Assembly: GCA_034509425.1 (NCBI GenBank)
Contig: JAVTVJ010011652.1
Location: 1,255,001-1,319,000, forward strand
Reading direction: 5' to 3'
Origin: Eopsaltria australis
Lineage: Eukaryota; Chordata; Aves; Passeriformes; Petroicidae
Length of the DNA: 64,000 bases
Shown: piece after piece, positions 13,001 to 23,897 of the stretch
Layout of the letters: each line of letters opens with the position of its first letter
How positions within the stretch are numbered: the first letter of the stretch is position 1
Translations under genes and position numbers: made by a program
Notes under the pieces: generated by a model
Databases searched by the model: none
Seen by the model: only the letters and a program-made list of their open reading frames with translations
Told to the model about the DNA's origin: nothing

Positions 13001-15513
13001 TCTGTTGTTCTTCAGCAGAAAGAACAGAGACTAAATCGCCATTGGTGCTTGCCAAGGACTTTATCAGATCTGGATGGGCCTGAGACTCATTTCTGACTCT
13101 GATGCTGGCAACAGAGCCAGGACTGGAGATCTCATAGACCTGCAGTGCCAGATCTCCTCAGATGGGCAGCAATTGTCACTTCTGCAAGCCACCTTCATTT
13201 TCAGACTCTTTCTACTGATGGATTTGGTCAGAGGATCGCCTTTTCTTCCATAAAATAGAGCTGGTTCCTTTATAGAAGCAAAATAGTTATTCATAAATGA
13301 TAGGGCAGAACAGGCTGTTTAGACAAGCTTGGCAAGCTGGACTGTCTCCCACACAAAACACAATGCCTGTGTTTTTCACTAACCACACCAGAATGCCTTC
13401 CTTACCAGATTAACAAGCACATGCTAGTTAAACAGACACCATTCTGAGGCACCGTAGGAAGCAAAAATGTAAAAGCATTTTTTTGCCAGGCATTCGTTCC
13501 AAAGAAATCTGCTGTTCAATACAGACTGCCTGGTTTTGGCTCTTCTGATGCCTCTGGAGTGCCTCAGAGGGCTGTAGATGTGTTTGGTGGAAGGGAGAGT
13601 GATTTCTTCAAATGCTGGTGTGGCTGTAGGTCAGTTCATTTAGGGCAAGGACGCAGAGCCAGGGTGGAAGTGTTGGTGTGACATTTTTGCTACAAAGCCA
13701 TTCTACACCTATTTCAACAGCTAGTAAGGAAACCTCTTGGAGCTGGTGGTGTTGCATAAACTGTAGGGATGAATCTCCTGTCTCACACGAGCAGTGCCAT
13801 AGGCATGGGAGACTGGATTTCAATAACAGCAGAGAGTGAAATGGCTCTGTATCTTCCCCTCTCTGGAGGGGATGCAGCTGCTTGGACTTGTAGCTGTAAT
13901 CCTGTCCTGAGACAGGAATGCATGTTACAGAAGCCTGGCCTAATAGAGGGGTTAGTGCCCCCTTCATAGCATTCCCTTTTCCCTTCCTTCATCCTGCACC
14001 TGCAGCTGCAAATTCCTGCTCCAGTGAAGAATTGCCAAGATTAGAACCTTTGTTTAGGATGTTCATACCCAAATCTTTTCTTTGGAAAGTGGAGCACCTG
14101 ACAGGTCATCTTCAAAAGGATAGTTGTTTTGGGTTTGTCTTATCACCTAGAGGTATTTCCTGATTTATAGCATATTCAAACCGAGGGAGGGGAGGGACAG
14201 GAGGCAGGTGAGGATAGTCTGCAGCTTTCCCCCAACACGAGTGATCATTTAGGATGAATTTTCCAGAGCCCATCTCTGGCATGCTCTGGCTCAGGCAGTG
14301 CAGAGGCCACGCTCTCCAGGATGCCCCTGCCCCATCTCTCCCTATGTTCTGCCTTGGCAAAACCAAACTGCGTGGCCAAGAAGCCTCCTGGCCACCACAG
14401 GGATCCCTGGCTGGGTTTATAGAGCTACCACAAGGTGGTGAGGTGCTACAGCTTCTCAACCAAGCAGCAATAATTTGTTTTGGTTTAGGTTTGATTTTTT
14501 TTTTCCTTAAGGTACGAAAGACTAGTGGCAGTGTAACCACTGAAACAAACCCAAAATTTGGTTTTACTCAGAAACTTTCCACTGAATGCTTTAGTCCACA
14601 TCATTATATTTTTGGCAATTCTATAAACAAAAGCAAACCTTCTAAAGACATGTATGTGACACAGCTTTACAGTTAGTCTAAAAATTTCTACAGTAGGTAC
14701 AGAAGTGTTTTGATTCCCATGCATCTGTATATAAATAATAGGTCTGAATCTTTGTAGGGAATGTTCAAAAATTAGTCAATTAGGGTTTTTGGGTTTTGGG
14801 TTTTTTTAATTGTTCTGTGGCTCTCTAATTGAGGACAGCCTTCTCTAAAGACAAGTTCACATACACGACCCACTAGTCCAATCTTTTTCAATGCCTGCAG
14901 CCTTTGGCATTATGTATGAGATCATTCACTGAATGGTTTAAAAACAGGGTTTTGTCAGTTTTCAGTGGCACTTAGCATCAGCACATCCCATTGGTATCAA
15001 CACCTTGGGATTCAGACCTTAAATGAAAATAACTCAGGAAAGAAACACCATCTCTTCAGTTTCCTTATTTGAAGTGTAAAATTTTTAAGATCAAAGCCAA
15101 CCTATTCTGTGTGAACTCCACTACAGTATTTTGGCTCAGGAATGAAAAAGCAGGAGTATTATTTTATTATTTTTAAGTATCTCAGCTAGATTTCTGCACA
15201 TCTCCTTAAAGTGGCTTTTACTGCAGAACAGTCTGATCTCTTCTCTGGCACCTTTTCTCTAAAGCTTCATCAAGTGCTGCCATTCACAGCCTGGACTGAT
15301 TCAGAACTTTGCCTGTGGAAGTGTGGGAGTGGCAGGAGAGTCATCCTCAGGGAATATTGGGACCTCCAGCCATGCTGGTGTGCTGTGTGACACTCAGCAC
15401 AGTGACACACACAAGGGGTGGTGGTTGGATGTGAGCTCCCCAAGCTGTGCTGAAACACGGGCTCAGAAATACTGCTTGGGTCACATTTTGCATATTCATT
15501 TTCTCTAAGGTGG
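7061..15513. other. 5' intergenic DNA, no gene recognised
   Basis: No gene, RNA gene or identifiable transposable element was recognised across this stretch. Short open frames occur on both strands without homology or plausible splice structure. A particularly AT-rich segment at about 8660-8900, with repeated TTATA/ATAAA words, could be part of the same non-coding element cluster as 5930-7060. It is unremarkable otherwise. Confidence 0.55.
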
Positions 15514-15539
15514 CCTGATAAGATTTTCATCTTATCAGG
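15514..15539. repeat. Perfect inverted repeat with two opposed GATA sites
   Basis: An 11-base arm CCTGATAAGAT (15514-15524) is followed by a 4-base spacer (TTTC) and its exact reverse complement ATCTTATCAGG (15529-15539). Each arm holds a TGATAA core, which fits the WGATAR GATA-factor consensus. The element is therefore a head-to-head double GATA site, or a short hairpin if transcribed. It lies about 8.3 kb upstream of the SHTN1 start codon. The repeat itself is seen directly; binding is inferred. Confidence 0.75.
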
Positions 15540-18500
15540 AGATGTTCAGTACAGCCAATGCAAATTACACACTCATCTTCCTGAGGGGACGGAAGGAGAA
15601 AATAACAGAATAAGGGATTGGGTGTTTACTTTGGCTTCTAGAGCAAAGTGTAAGTGGCTACCATAGCAATGTGAAGCAGATTTTAATATTTCTTGTAGTT
15701 TAGCCAATAATCAACAACGGCAAAGATTGCTGCTTCACATGTAAGGCAGCGTGGGGAGCTGATGAAAGTAGGAGTTGGAGATATCTTAGACAACGACAGT
15801 GGAAAAGTCTGCTGTAAACACCCAGTGAGATGCTCCAAATCACTTGAGCCTTACTTAGCTAAGAGCTTCTCAGTCCCTGCAGAGCAGAGATGTGGCGCAG
15901 AGGCCAGAGCTGCATGTCTGAAGGAGGGAGTGAAGTCAAAAATATCCAGCACAAATCAGATCACAAGCCTCTCATTCAGGGTTCCTCGGCTGAATGCGAG
16001 TGGCAGGGAGCAACACAAGATGGCTCTGCTGAAGGCTGCAGTGGCACTGCCACGTTATTCACATGAGCTGCTTGCAGAATTTCTTGTCTCCTTTCCACCT
16101 TTTATCCTTGGAAACAGTGTTCTCAATGAATCTTTTCTTTTATAAATGTTCATCATTATCTAAATTGGTTTTTGTCTCTCAGTTATCACTGCCTCTCTTT
16201 GTAGGCGGTGTTCATAGGAACTTCTTCCAGCGAGAGAAAAATGATGAGTAACCCTTTGTTTGCCTTTCCTTCTTCTCTTGATTTTAATAAGACATGAAAG
16301 GCAAAAATCTGAGACAGCTGTTGTTTCTTTCAGCCATTTCCACAGAGACATTAGATAGCATTTCAAGCACTCAACTGACAAAACAACTCACCTTGTGAGA
16401 ACACTCTGATTTATTAGATTGTTTTATTGCACTAGTTTGGTACAGTGTAGGAAATAATTTTTTTCTCTGAGACTCCCTCCATTTTTTGCACAAAAGCAGT
16501 ATTTAGTTTTATGGTGTTTTATTATATATGAGTAATGATATGCTTGATATTTGGAATATGAAGGAAGTTAGTTAAAAAGAATGCAATTAAACCAGCACAT
16601 AACTGACCAGTCCCAGAGATTTGTCATCTATTTTAATTAACAAACCTTAATGTAGAAAAATAATACAAATCAGCTGACAGAGTAAGAATATCATATATAC
16701 TACTTCTGGTGATAGAACCAAGATATACTCCTGTCCAAGAAACAGAGTAAACTTCATTATGTTAAAATGGGGTGAACTGAGAATAATCTTAAACTCATGA
16801 TGGTTACTGGGAACCAACATAACAAGCAGGATTTTAACCCTCAATGCCACTCTTAGGAGGTATTGTATGACCTGTTTTGATAGAGAAGACACACTGGAGT
16901 GTCCTGTTGGCCAAAAGGCTCCGTGGGAACAGTCCCTTGTGGGTACACTGTATTCTGCTTTCACTGTCTGTGGTTCTTGGTTTCAAACTCTAGTGGGAAC
17001 TTGCAGCTTTTTGAAAGGCCATTTAATGTTGAGAAGCCATAGGGCAAACCCCAGCTGCAGCTGACCCATGGCTCGGCCTCACACAAATGAGTTGTCCTGC
17101 ATGAGCTCCCAGACCAGGGAGTCCTCTTAAATGTTAACATTTTGGGCCAAGTTTAATACCAGGAAAACTCCACTGAGAGGAGTTTCTTATCCCATCAGCA
17201 AAATCAAGGGTTGCAACGGATGTATTCCTCTGCTACCTGATGATGTGCAGTTGGGCAAGTGGCAGAAGGTTTGTCTGACATTTTTATGGAAATAAATTTG
17301 CTTACTCCTCGGTCCCTTTACTTCTGCCTCATTGAAGGACTTCCAGAAATGCTGGTTAAGCTGGGGAGAATCCTTATGGCAACTTCGAGGTTTGTCTCTG
17401 TCCCTAAATTCTTACAAAGAACCCAATTTTCTGCTGACATGAATTGATAGAGTTCCACAGCACACAATAATGCCATGGAGATTTTTATCAGCAAAATACC
17501 TGGCATAATTATCTTAGTGCAGTAAGTGTGGTCAAGTGGTGTAATGTAATCCAACACCAGCCAAAGAATGCATGTGACAGCTTTGTTTTGCAAGAAGGGA
17601 GTAGAAAGGCTTGTTGGAAGGAGAGCCCAAATGCCTTTTAATTCAGGCAACTAGCATCTGACCCTAATTATGTGGTAAAATGGAGGTAGTGCAAGCACCA
17701 GAAAGGGACAAGTCTGCAACAGGAACAAAAGCATCAACTGCTGTTGAGCTGTATGCAAAGTTCAACTGAGAGGGAGAGAGAGACAGACAAAGTGGCTCCA
17801 GTTGCACATAAATACTAGATGGAAAGTGTGTTGAGGAAGCAGGGCAATGGGTTATTTTTCATAAGCTGCAAAATTGCTTAATAAAAGTGAAATGACTTGC
17901 CCTTTCTGTAGAAATTAATTATGATGGCAACTTTGCAGAGCAGCATAATAAAGATGTAGGCAAAATAACAGTGGCATTGAATTCAAAAGCCATGCATAAT
18001 GAATGGTCTATTAAGATGCTTATGATCAGTACCAAAAGACCTTGACTGCTGTATAGTAAAGTATTTAAGTTCCTAACTGACTGATTTTATTATTTAGTTT
18101 GACACTATGTTAGTTGTTTATCAAAGAACAAGGTATAAAATAGCACTGCAAGTTCCAGGAATAACTTACCAAGGAATAAGGTTTTGTATTCAGTGATGCT
18201 TCATCAGCTTTCAGTGTGCTGTTCCCCGAAGATTTCTTCCCTAATGAACATCTGAAAACAACAAAATCAGATTATGTTCATGTTTCACCATGAAATTATG
18301 AGCACAGAGATTCTTGATCCTATATGGCTAGGGTGTGGCTTTTTCTTAATAGTTCATCCCTCCTTCCTAGGGAAAAAAAAGTACTTCTATGCTATTGTCA
18401 TTTACTACCACATAACACCTAGTTGTTTAAAGATTCCTATACAGCCTCTCTTCTTCTTTGCTCTGGAAGCCCAGTTATCCAAATTGCTGCAGAATAAAGC

Positions 18501-20550
18501 AAAGAACCCCAGAGAAGCACATAAAAGCCACTGCAACAACAGCCTCTCCAGTGATACTGGTGAAACAGGGTTCCCCACGTCAGGAAAGGGGTCTGGAAAG
18601 TGACTCAATTTCTAACTCTCCAAAAGCTTGGTATTTGTCTCTGTAAGCACAGGAGGTCTCACAAGTAAGCTATTTATCTCTATTATTATCTCTAACTATG
18701 GGTCCTTGCAGGTGTTGGCACCTCAGTGGGTGAAATCCACCACCTGTCTGTGCTTGAAAATAAAGAAACTATTTCAACCACTATAAATTATACACAGTGA
18801 GCATCCATGAAGTAAGATGAACTGCTAGGAAGGGTGAGTAGATTTAATTTGCCTGGTTATATTTTACAGTTGCAAATTTAATACCCAGGATTCTCAATTA
18901 TGGTACAATTAGAGCATTTTAAAATGCCATGATAAATACTTCATCTTCCTCTGATTTATCCCCCAATCAATTTGTGCCTTTTTTTTCTGTGCAGAGAGAC
19001 AGACATGTTTGCATTCCTAGATGGAGATGGCTAGCAAAGATCATGCTAGTGTCTCTAATCAAATGGCTAAAGTTTTTCAAATGAATCTGTATTATCTGAG
19101 GTTTTTATATCTTTAATCATACTTATACTCCAGTTTGAATGTGTGCTGATTAGTTAGTTGTTGTCCTAGGGAGACAAGAAGTGCTTATATTTACCCTGAT
19201 ATATTATGCGGGTCATTATTCAGCACTGATTGGTTTGATGGAAAAATATACATTACCTCGGCAAGATAAGCTGCTTAGTCTTATTCATCGTATTAATTAG
19301 ATGCTCAAATAGCTATTGCCATTTTTTTTCAGTTTATTGATAGTTGTTTATCTGTGCAGTGATTATGTAGTTTATTTTCCCTTGTCCCCCTCACTTCTCA
19401 TAAAATATGTCTGTTCTGAAAGTAGTAAACATATGGCTGCAGTCGTGCCCCGAGGGCAGCTCAGCCTGCAGTCACGGCTGTTTCCACCAGGTAGCTCTCC
19501 TCAACAGGAGGGGTGATGAATCCTCAGCAGCCAATTCAGGCTTTGCAGGGACTGATGGATTGCACTGCTTCTGAAGGGAACGCCTTTCTCTCCCAGCCAG
19601 AGGGGTCCACTGCTCCTTCCTTGCTCTTTGTTGCTGGAGATGTTGTGGGTTTATTTATCTAGGAGAGGTAAGGCTGCCTTTGTACCCATTAAAAGGCATG
19701 AGTAACTTTTATCCCTAAATGAGGAATGTGAATATGCATATTTTAGCTAGCCAGCCAGCTAGATGGATAACAAGCAAATCAAATTCCTGACTGTTGTACC
19801 TACTTGACAGGGTACCAAAATCTTCAGTTCTGTATGCACAGTTATGAGTGTTGTTATGTTAAACAGCTAATTTATGAGAAAAAAATTTCTAAGGATTTAT
19901 AGATAAAGTTAACACTACCGTCTCTAGATGGTCCTAGGACAAAATTGTACAGACACATGGTAATTGTTTCAAATTTTATTATTCAAAATTCGAAAATTCT
20001 ATTATGCTATGAATTCCTAGGTCTTCACTCCAGATCCTATGAATTTAGGAGTTATGTGACTAATCACTGCAACCTGCTCCAGTTTGTCATTCTGTGATAT
20101 TTTCAACTTTCTAAGCCCATCATTTGAGTACTCATCGAAGTCCCATCCAAGAGAAGAACCATGAAAAAAGTTGCAAAAATGATAAGCCTGAGTTATACAT
20201 GTTGGGAACTGCTCATTTGCATCAGATTCAAGCATTAGTCAGAATATCAGGAGGTGTCCAACATCTCACCAAGATCTATCCCAAAGTAAGACAAAGATAA
20301 AAATTGCAGTATTTCTTTTTTTCTTTCATTTTTAAAATAATTATCCTATTTTATATGATTGATGGCTACTGTGAAATTGAGAACACCAGACAGATTCTCA
20401 TCCATTGCAGCTATGAGTTGGTGGAATCTAGAGGTATGATTAATCCATCTGAATTTTGGTCTCCCAAAGGATACGGACTATTAGTAATAGAGTCAACTTT
20501 TCAGCTATCTCATAACTTGGAAAAATGTTAGCAAGAATTGATTAATTTTT
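15540..20550. other. 5' intergenic DNA with AT-rich tracts, no gene recognised
   Basis: No gene could be supported. Two AT-rich, repeat-free tracts stand out, at about 17860-18070 and 18880-19320. They contain TAATTA and ATTAATTAG cores and GATA-like TTATC words and resemble conserved non-coding elements, but conservation could not be tested. The remainder is ordinary intergenic sequence with short spurious frames. Confidence 0.5.
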
Positions 20551-20559
20551 TATTATTAT

Positions 20560-20591
<32 letters not shown>

Positions 20592-20602
20592 TTACTACTA
20601 CA

Positions 20603-20640
<38 letters not shown>
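20551..20640 (+). repeat. Compound trinucleotide microsatellite (TAT/ACT/TAA)
   Basis: The array starts with TAT units (20551-20559), continues with ten uninterrupted ACT units (20561-20590), then a short imperfect ATT/ACT interlude with CAG. It ends with twelve uninterrupted TAA units (20604-20639). The TAT-rich left end and TAA-rich right end are partly complementary, so the array could fold back on itself. Long pure runs suggest it is length-polymorphic. It lies about 3.2 kb upstream of the SHTN1 start codon. Confidence 0.95.
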
Positions 20641-20642
<2 letters not shown>

Positions 20643-22734
20643 CTATTGCAGTGACACCCATCCTACTCTTGCAACCAACACAGTCTGAAACAAGGAGATC
20701 CTTGTTTTAAGTGCTGACTTCACAAGGTATTATAAGTGGATGTAGATCTGAGTGAATAAAAACAAAAAGGAAAATTATGAAGCCTCAATACAGAAACTAT
20801 GGAAGTGAATTCTTTTGATATGGACATACTACTTTAACTTGAGTAAATAAATAAAATAATGGAAGAATTGACTTGCTGTCTTTGCAGATATCAAAGGGAT
20901 TTTATGCCCTGTTCTGGCTCCATGCAACAGACAGAACATTGTTGGAGGATGAAAATGTCCGGTGCCTTGGCACCGTGCAGGGATAAGCAACCCTACAATG
21001 ACTCTTTTGCAAATCCTGCTATTACACGGCATAAAGGAAATTGGTTTGGAAAGCAAAGGGAATGATATCGGCAGTGGGAAGAGGGACTTGGAATGAGACC
21101 TGTGGCTGAAGGGAAGCCAACAAGGCAGCCCAAGAAAGGACACTAAAGAAGTAAAACACTGGCAAAACTGCTCCGACTTAAAGTGGGGACTATTCAAAAG
21201 CAAGGTCATCCCAGAACTCCAAGGACTTAAATAGGACCTCTGTGTTCCTTCAGATGGAGGCGTTTATTGATGTGTGGCTTTATTTGTAGCTTTTACGTTC
21301 AGCTTCTGGTTACAGACACAGATTCTGGTTGACTCTTTTCCACTAGGCAGAAAAGCCTTCAAGTATTGAAATCACCATAACCAAATAATTTGTTTCCTTT
21401 TTGCTCAACGAAAAAGATCAAGGGTTTGAGGTCTCTTGTTGCAAAGCACTCTCCTCAAACCTTAGGTAATTTTTTTTCTCTTATGCTTTCTCTGTAAATT
21501 TTTCTGTACCATTTTTCGAAGAACTGGATACAGAAAATTTATTTTGGTTCTGTAAGTGTTATAGAAGAAACTTTTTACCCTGCTGTCAGCACACTCCAAT
21601 TCTTTTGCTGCAGTACCTTACTGACAGCACTTACATAATTACTTGCACTTTGCCTCCTACTTCCTCTACAGAGCCTTCGTTTTCCAAGGTCATTTCCCAT
21701 TTTTGCATTTGACTAGGAGCATGAATTCATAACTTTGCATTTGGTACAGTTAAAGGTGTTTTGTGCTGACTAGTTCAAAATAAGCTGACTAGCTTATGCA
21801 CTTGCCTCCTTTGCCTTATATGGGGCATACCACGCTTCTGAGACATCAGCACAGCTCACATCTGGCTTCTTTCCAGGAATGACACGTGTCATTAACTACC
21901 TGTTGGACAGAAAATGCTGTAAAGCATCCATATAGAATCTCTTCATGTTTTAAAGGTTTACTAGGTCAAAATGGGAAATCTAGAGGATACTGTGTGGGAG
22001 GAAGGAGGCAGGAGAAGCCAGCAACAGTTTGTAGTAGGGTCTTTTTCCTTTCACTCTCTGGTATTTCTAGCTAATGTTGCCACCTCTGAGTGTTCTGACC
22101 TGCCTGCCACAGGGATCGATGGGTGTTTGCCAAAGAAGGAGGGCAGGAGGGAGGGAGGGAGGGAGGAGTATGAACTGTACCTTTGCCCATGCCAGTCTGG
22201 AGATAGCTGCTGCTCAGCTGACTGCTGCTGGAGCTCAGCAAAATCTATAAACAGAAGCAAACTCTGCATTGCACTTACGGTCAGCCTTGGGGTAAGCTGG
22301 GTAAGGTGACATTTTAATGACAGAGTTTATCACTGGATCCCCTCCTTCTTCAGAAAGGGATCATCAGAGAATAGCAGAGATAAGTGTGTTCTTCTGAGGT
22401 GAACACAGCAGGTCTCTGTCAAAGCCCTCTGCCCTAATGTTGTTCCAAAGTTTCCCTGAAGTGCTGGACACTTGCATGCAGTTGTTTCCCTTGGATCCTC
22501 ACAAGCAGTAAGGCACCCTGCCATTTTTTCTTTTAAACCTTTTAGCTTTCTTCGTACCAAGGCACTCAAACAGCAGTTTTATGCCCCCACTACTCCTCTG
22601 GACAGTGTAGGGATCCTCAGTGGAAAGCTGTGCAATGCAAGCTGTGCAAAAGGGCCCATTAAAAATGCAGCACCACACTGGCAGCTGTGTGGGGAGTGGA
22701 GCAGGAGGGCTTAATCCCAGCTCATGGGGGACTG
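20641..22734. other. Proximal 5' intergenic DNA, no gene recognised
   Basis: No gene was recognised between the microsatellite and the CR1 tail. A purine-only GGGA run lies at about 22135-22168, with four perfect GGGA units at 22149-22164. Short frames on both strands have no recognisable homology. Confidence 0.55.
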
Positions 22735-23536
22735 ACGCTGTGGGAGACCCTGCCTGGGCTTTGCAGTGGGACCTGGACAGGCTGGATTGATCGTCTGAGA
22801 CCAACAGCACAAGGTTCAACAAGGCCAAGTGCCGAGTCCTGCACTTTGAGCACACCAACCTCTGCAGCACTACACGCTGGGGAAGAGTGCTGGAATGTGA
22901 CCTGGTGGGAATGGACCTGGGGGTGCAGGTCAGCAGCCAAGAAGTCCCATGGCATCCTGGTCTGTATCAGGAACAGTGTGCCCAGCAGGACCAGGGAAGT
23001 GATTCTTACCCTGTAGTCGGCACTGGTGAGGCCACACCCTAAGTGCTGTGTCCAGTTCTGGGCCCCTCAATTCAGGAAGGACACTGAGGTGCTGGAGCGA
23101 GTCCAGGGAAGGGCAGCAAAGCTGGGGAAGGGTCTGGAGCCCAATTCCTGTGAGAAGTTGAGGGAGCTGGGGGTGCTCAGCCTGGAGGATGCTCAGGGGA
23201 GACCTTCTCACTCTCTACAATTCCCTGAAGGGAGGTTGGAGGCAGGTGAGGGTTGGGCTCTGCTGCCAGGACTGGCGACAGGTCAAGGGGACACAGTCTT
23301 AAGGCAGGAAAGGTTTACGTTGGGCATTAGGAGGAATTTCTTTACACGGAGGGTCATTAGACATTGGAATGGACTGTCCAGAGATGTGGTGGAATCACCA
23401 TCTCTGGAGGTATTCAAGGAAAGTGGACGTCGCACGTGGTGCCATGGAGCGGTTGACATGGATGCATTCGGTCAAAGGTTGGGTTGAGATCTGGATGAAG
23501 TCAGAAGTCCATTCCAGCCGAATTGATCTGCGATTC
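22735..23536 (+). mobile_element. 5'-truncated CR1 LINE (ORF2 C-terminus plus 3' tail)
   Basis: The segment matches the 3' part of avian chicken-repeat-1 (CR1) non-LTR retrotransposons. It has the hallmark run encoding AAGTTCAACAAGGCCAAGTG-like sequence near 22815, GTGAGGCCACACC at about 23027 and CAGTTCTGGGCCCCTC at about 23053. The frame at 23026-23487 encodes the typical end of the CR1 ORF2 protein, including VQFWAPQFRKD, LERVQGRAAKL, RRNFFTRRVIRHWNGLSRDV and ESPSLEVFK. The end, CCAGCCGAATTGATCTGCGATTC, is a decayed form of the CR1 terminus, which normally carries short ATTCTGTG-type repeats. The 5' portion is missing, as is usual for CR1, so the left border is approximate. The element sits in sense orientation and stops only about 300 bases before the SHTN1 ATG. 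Confidence 0.93.
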
Positions 23537-23654
23537 CTCTCGCTCCAGGCCGGCGGGGCGCGGACCGGGCGGGGCCGGGCCCCCAGCTCCGGGAGTGCCC
23601 GGCCGGCGGAGCTGCCTTGCCCGCGGGCCGGGGCCGCCGTGCCCGCACCCGCAC

Positions 23655-23843
23655 ATGCTCACTGGGGCGCCGCGGGAGTCTGGGCATGTGCAGAGCGGAG
23701 CGGGCCGGGCCGCTCGCCGCGCCCGCCGCGCCCCGGGGCTGCGGCCGCCGCCGCCCGCCCGCTGCCAGGTGAAGCCGCGCTCGCCGGGGCGGAGCGCAGC
23801 GGGGCAGCCGCCGGCCCGTGGCGGCGGCGGCGGGGCACGATGA
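23655..23843 (+). other. Candidate upstream ORF whose stop overlaps the SHTN1 start
   Basis: An ATG at 23655 opens a 62-codon Arg/Pro/Gly-rich frame. It ends at TGA 23841-23843, overlapping the SHTN1 initiator as ATGA. A second upstream ATG at 23686, in another frame, closes after 28 codons at 23770-23772. Whether either is translated depends on where transcription begins. The peptide composition is what any GC-rich frame would give, so any role would be as a cis-regulatory uORF rather than as a protein. Confidence 0.35.
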
Positions 23844-23897
23844 ACAGCTCCGACGAGGAGAAGCAGCTGGAGCTCCTCGCCAGCCTGAAGGACCAAG
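23840..23897 (+). CDS. SHTN1: SHTN1 exon 1 (coding part), residues 1-19
   Basis: It encodes MNSSDEEKQLELLASLKDQ plus the first base of codon 20, and ends CAAG|GTAGGG (phase 1). The ATG was chosen because this N-terminus is that of vertebrate shootin-1 and A stands at -3 (GCACGATGA). The frame is open upstream into the CR1 tail, so openness alone would not define the start. The acidic N-terminus leads directly into the first coiled-coil helix. The exon lies within the CpG island. Confidence 0.95.

Noticed and set aside
22687..23016. Frames on both strands just upstream of the CR1 ORF2 end
   Set aside because: They lie within the same CR1 tail in shifted or antisense frames.
23026..23487. 153-codon frame that could be read as a host gene
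   Set aside because: Its sequence is the C-terminal end of CR1 ORF2 (HWNGL and SLEVFK motifs). It is a transposon remnant without a start of its own.
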